Source of the DNA: Streptomyces sp. ISL-98
GTDB taxonomy: Bacteria > Actinomycetota > Actinomycetes > Streptomycetales > Streptomycetaceae
Assembly (NCBI RefSeq): GCF_018614055.1
Contig: NZ_JAGGPB010000004.1
Span: 351,718-415,717, forward strand
Direction: 5' to 3'
Length of the DNA: 64,000 bases
The translations under genes and the position numbers were made by a program. A model generated the notes under the pieces. That model did no database searches. It had not been told where the DNA came from and saw only the letters and a list, made by a program, of their open reading frames with translations. How positions within the stretch are numbered: position 1 is the stretch's first letter; each line of letters opens with the position of its first letter. Shown here one piece after another: positions 61,571-64,000 of the stretch.

Positions 61571-62788
61571 TCAGCCGAGCTTCATTCGACCAGCGAGGAG
61601 CCGTACTTCCTCCGCACGCGAGTGCCTGTCGCTGGACCGTAGATCGTCCACGAGATTCCGCGCGATCGGTCGATTGCGAACGTGCTGAGGAGCGATAGCG
61701 TCAGCGCGCAAGATCGCGTCAGCCGCAGGACCGACCTTGCCGTTCATCATCTGCCCGGCAGCGGTGCAGACCCAGAAATGGGATTGCCGCTCGCCAGAGG
61801 CGATGTGGACAACGTCGACGAGCTCGGCGCGCGACACCACATCACGCGGGTGCCCAAGTTCCAGGCTGACCTCGACCGAATGGATTTCTGCATTCACCGC
61901 ATTGAACTGCGTCTGAAAAACGTTGCCGTCGGCGGGCAGATCGGTAGCCACGCGCCGAGCTTCAGCCAAGTGTGATTCAGCTTCCGTGCGGTCCCACAGG
62001 CGAGACCAGGCCACCGCCGCGCGCAGATGCATTGCGCCCCACAGCGATCGGACAGGCGCGTCGGCCGAAGCCATGTGAGGCTCCAGGTCGTCCAGGGCGC
62101 GCACAGCCATGTCTCGCGCCGCACCCAGCTCACCCTCATGAAGCCAGACCCCGCACAGATCCCATCGGGCAGCAGCTCGAAGAATGGGCGACTCTGCACG
62201 CTCGGCAGCTACTAGCTCGCGCTGTACGGCGCTCCAACCCAGATCGTGATGCCCAAGGAGGTTCGAGGAGACCCGCGCCATGTGGCTCGACCGCAACATC
62301 AGGGCCTCAGCCCTACGCGCATCGTCACCCTCGGCAGCGTCACAGAGGACCACCAAGTCGCGAAGGATCTGCGGGAGGACATCTCCGAGCGCGGTGAACT
62401 TGGCGTCCTGCCTCAGCCTCTCGGCAGCCTCCACACGCGCAATGAGATCGTCCAGCGTTGGAAGGGTGGTCGCACCGATGAGTACGGCTCCGCCGGGCAT
62501 GGTCGCCTGTTGCAGGGCAAGCCGCAGCCCAGGAATCGCAGCGTGGCCTGAGTCGAGTTCCGCAGTCTCGTGCCGGTATGGCTGGCCCGTCAGCTCGATC
62601 ACTTCTACGCCGAGTACTTCAGCGAGCTGACCGAGGACGCTCATCCGGTCGAGAGGGAGGCGGCCTGTTTCGATCTTCGAGACCCAGCTCACGGAGCGAT
62701 CAACAGCAGCGGCCAGCCGCGCTTGGTCCCAGCCCATTCGTCGTCGTGCCCGCGCTACCCGCTGCCCTGTGCTTAGATCGGCCCCCAT
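61571..62788 (-). CDS. XRE-type HTH regulator with TPR-like C-terminus
   Basis: This 405-residue regulator has an N-terminal XRE helix-turn-helix (VARARRRMGWDQARLAAAVD, then RSVSWVSKIETGRLPLDRMS) and a long helical C-terminal region (about 80-400) suggestive of TPR repeats, as in peptide-sensing or generic Streptomyces regulators. I chose ATG 62788, with AAGGAG six bases upstream; ATG 62791 has poor spacing. It is convergent with the GntR gene. It may control element or host functions; not determined. Confidence 0.78.
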   Translation of the reverse strand: MGADLSTGQRVARARRRMGWDQARLAAAVDRSVSWVSKIETGRLPLDRMSVLGQLAEVLGVEVIELTGQPYRHETAELDSGHAAIPGLRLALQQATMPGGAVLIGATTLPTLDDLIARVEAAERLRQDAKFTALGDVLPQILRDLVVLCDAAEGDDARRAEALMLRSSHMARVSSNLLGHHDLGWSAVQRELVAAERAESPILRAAARWDLCGVWLHEGELGAARDMAVRALDDLEPHMASADAPVRSLWGAMHLRAAVAWSRLWDRTEAESHLAEARRVATDLPADGNVFQTQFNAVNAEIHSVEVSLELGHPRDVVSRAELVDVVHIASGERQSHFWVCTAAGQMMNGKVGPAADAILRADAIAPQHVRNRPIARNLVDDLRSSDRHSRAEEVRLLAGRMKLG

Positions 62789-63552
62789 CATGGGCTCCTT
62801 TCGACACTACGAAGGTACCCGTGCTCAGGTGAGCCACTGTCAGTAAAAGTGACAGCGCCCGCACGAACAGCCAGTGTCCGATGGTCAGTTACGGCCCGCC
62901 GGGTGGCGCGGACAGAGTTTCCCTACTTCATCAAGTAGCTCGCTTCGCTCGCCGCCCGCCCACGGTTCGGGCAGCGAGCCGATCCACTGCCAGCCCATCC
63001 GCCGCAGCCCAGCCCAGCCACACGGGACGGCTTCCTCCCCTTCCCGCAATGCGTCTGAGCGGCTCCCGGAAGGCAGCAACAACACCAGGGCACTGGCACC
63101 GGGTACCGCAGTGGAAGCTCGGGAGAACACCACAGTTGACGCTTGAGGCGTCTGCTTTCCCGGCCTCCTGAACAGTGATGCTGTCTGATGCAGGGATCAG
63201 AGGTGCCGCACGGAGTGCGGCGGCGTCGGCCGGGCGCCGACGCGCCGCCCTCCATGCCTACGTCACCGGGCCGCGCGTCGTCGCCCGCCCGCGCCCACAA
63301 GGGGGGCGAAATGCCAGGCCGGTGGTGGGGACGGTCGGCTCCACGGCTTTACCCACCTCCCCGGTTCGGGTCCCGCGTCGAGCAAGACCAGGGGGCCACT
63401 CGTTCAAATTCCGGGCAGGATCACAGCCTGCCCGAGTTGCTGGCCAGCGTATGGCCCCCTGATCATGCTCGACCCCAAACCGGGCAGGACACCGGCCAAA
63501 CCCGTGGATCCGACCTCAGCGCGGTGTACGGCGCGCCCGATCGGCTGGCTCC
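62789..63552. other. 760-bp hairpin-rich gene-free segment of the AICE
   Basis: No convincing gene lies here. Inverted repeats are clustered: CTGTCA/TGACAG at 62837-62855, CTACTT/AAGTAG at 62923-62938, CCGCAC/GTGCGG at 63206-63220, GCGTCGGC/GCCGACGC at 63223-63243, and a nested pair at 63389-63461 (outer CAGGGGGCCA/TGGCCCCCTG, inner CGGGCAGG/CCTGCCCG). Candidate functions are plus or minus origin, the clt transfer locus, or a structured RNA. Confidence 0.5.
63389..63461. repeat. Nested inverted repeat
   Basis: The outer arms (63389-63398 and 63452-63461) and inner arms (63412-63419 and 63427-63434) are both perfect. The structure could extrude as a cruciform or form a branched RNA. Confidence 0.6.
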
Positions 63553-63783
63553 CTACGAGTCGATAAGCAACGCGATCACAGCTACCGCAACAGCAGCCAC
63601 CGCCAAGGCTGCGTTGATCACGGAGAGAACACGGGTTGCGTGCTCGGAACGCTCTGCAGCCCGACGATTCAGCTCGTTGAGGTAGAGGCTCGTACTCTCC
63701 GTCAGGTTCTCAGCTTGCTGGTCGTGTCGCGTGACCAGTTCGGCGTCGGACAACTTGCGGAACTCTTCCAGCGTGAGGCCCAT
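63553..63783 (-). CDS. Small membrane-anchored protein
   Basis: This 76-residue protein has a soluble helical N-terminus (MGLTLEEFRKLSDAELVTRH) and one C-terminal membrane span (VINAALAVAAVAVAVIALLI). ATG 63783 is preceded by AGGAG at about five bases. Similar short proteins occur at the ends of Streptomyces AICEs. Function unknown. Confidence 0.65.
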   Translation of the reverse strand: MGLTLEEFRKLSDAELVTRHDQQAENLTESTSLYLNELNRRAAERSEHATRVLSVINAALAVAAVAVAVIALLIDS

Positions 63784-64000
63784 GGCTCTCCTCATGTCCG
63801 GACATCAGGTGACGACAGTGTGACGGCATCGCCAGCGGATGCCGCGGTGAACAGCGGGGTGTCGCGGGCTTGCAACCCCGAGAGCTGAACCCTGGGCCGT
63901 CTATGGGCCGTCCGAGGTTGATCGGCAACAGCCAGCAATGACCAACGACGACTAGTCGGACGCGGCTCGCCGCCGTGTCTAGTGCCGTGACCGCGTAGGT

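Larger units (their letters stand above)
52150..64000. mobile_element. Actinomycete integrative and conjugative element (AICE), right end off window
   Basis: The segment starts at the 3' end of tRNA-Arg and holds the diagnostic AICE set: tyrosine integrase, Xis, rolling-circle Rep, SpdB/SpdD-like spread proteins, an FtsK/TraB DNA translocase and a GntR (KorSA-like) repressor. Extra genes encode a cytosine methyltransferase, an ASCH protein and an HTH-TPR regulator. No relaxase is present, consistent with double-stranded DNA transfer. Integrase and several right-end genes look lower in G+C than the chromosomal genes. No direct repeat of the tRNA 3' end was found before 64000, so attR is probably beyond the edge. 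Confidence 0.88.

Noticed and set aside
62885..63133. 82-codon minus-strand frame in the hairpin-rich segment
   Set aside because: No clear ribosome site, no recognisable domain and an odd composition; codon usage is not clearly coding.
63362..63376. GGTTCGGGTCCCGC as a remnant of the tRNA-Arg T-arm (attR)
   Set aside because: It matches 12 of 14 bases, but the flanking acceptor sequence does not match; AICE att repeats are normally near-identical and longer.
63389..63461. tRNA-like fold in the nested inverted repeat
   Set aside because: A T-loop-like TTCAAAT appears at the 5' side on the plus strand, so the arms are in the wrong order in either direction for a tRNA.

Overview
The window is high-GC actinobacterial DNA from a Streptomyces. 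GTG and TTG starts are frequent, G+C is strongly biased at third codon positions, and much of the gene content and order recalls one stretch of the S. coelicolor chromosome (asd, pepN, malQ, the csn chitosan-oligosaccharide operon, a PknG kinase locus, ssbB). Those resemblances come from memory of published loci; no search was run.

Positions 1-23.6 kb hold mostly independent housekeeping and exported-enzyme genes. They are a Tat-exported metallophosphoesterase cut by the left edge, a Nudix hydrolase, a secreted subtilisin-like protease, aspartate-semialdehyde dehydrogenase, a MazF/antitoxin pair, aminopeptidase N, allantoicase, a LysR regulator with two EamA transporters, and a divergent MarR regulator with a perfect 26-bp operator-like palindrome. 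A small membrane protein, 4-alpha-glucanotransferase with a repeat-containing leader gene, a secreted GH84 hexosaminidase, an HNH nuclease and an MscS channel follow.

Positions 23.6-30.5 kb carry a six-gene operon matching csnR-csnE-csnF-csnG-csnH-csnK: a ROK repressor, a lipoprotein binding protein, two permeases, a GH4 glycosidase and a sugar kinase, behind a promoter with a TAGGAAA/TTTCCTA operator. No ATPase is encoded here; a shared ATPase such as MsiK is the expected partner.

Positions 30.7-41.6 kb carry seven same-strand, closely packed genes that look like one Ser/Thr-phosphorylation signalling unit. They encode a four-span membrane protein (GlnX-like), an exported amino-acid-binding protein (GlnH-like), a coiled-coil protein, a PknG-type kinase, a PP2C phosphatase, a VWA protein and an FHA protein. 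The kinase, phosphatase and FHA protein each begin with paired CxxC-type zinc ribbons. A strong terminator closes the unit. This is the most interesting chromosomal system in the window.

Positions 41.6-52 kb run mostly on the minus strand. They hold a PIMT-like methyltransferase, truncated haemoglobin, an uncharacterised protein, a hotdog thioesterase translationally linked to the ABC-F factor EttA, a sortase-anchored thioester-domain surface protein, an SSB (SsbB-like) and a pair of dynamin-like GTPases (DynA/DynB-like).

From the tRNA-Arg(TCT) gene at 52.08 kb to the right edge lies an actinomycete integrative and conjugative element (AICE). Its minus-strand genes run from a SCO3933-like protein and an FtsK/TraB translocase through small spread proteins, a cytosine DNA methyltransferase, an ASCH protein and a rolling-circle Rep to Xis and integrase. 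A divergent GntR (KorSA-like) regulator faces them, and a TPR-type HTH regulator follows. A 760-bp gene-free, hairpin-rich segment near the right side is a candidate origin or transfer locus. No attR copy of the tRNA 3' end was found, so the element probably continues beyond position 64000.
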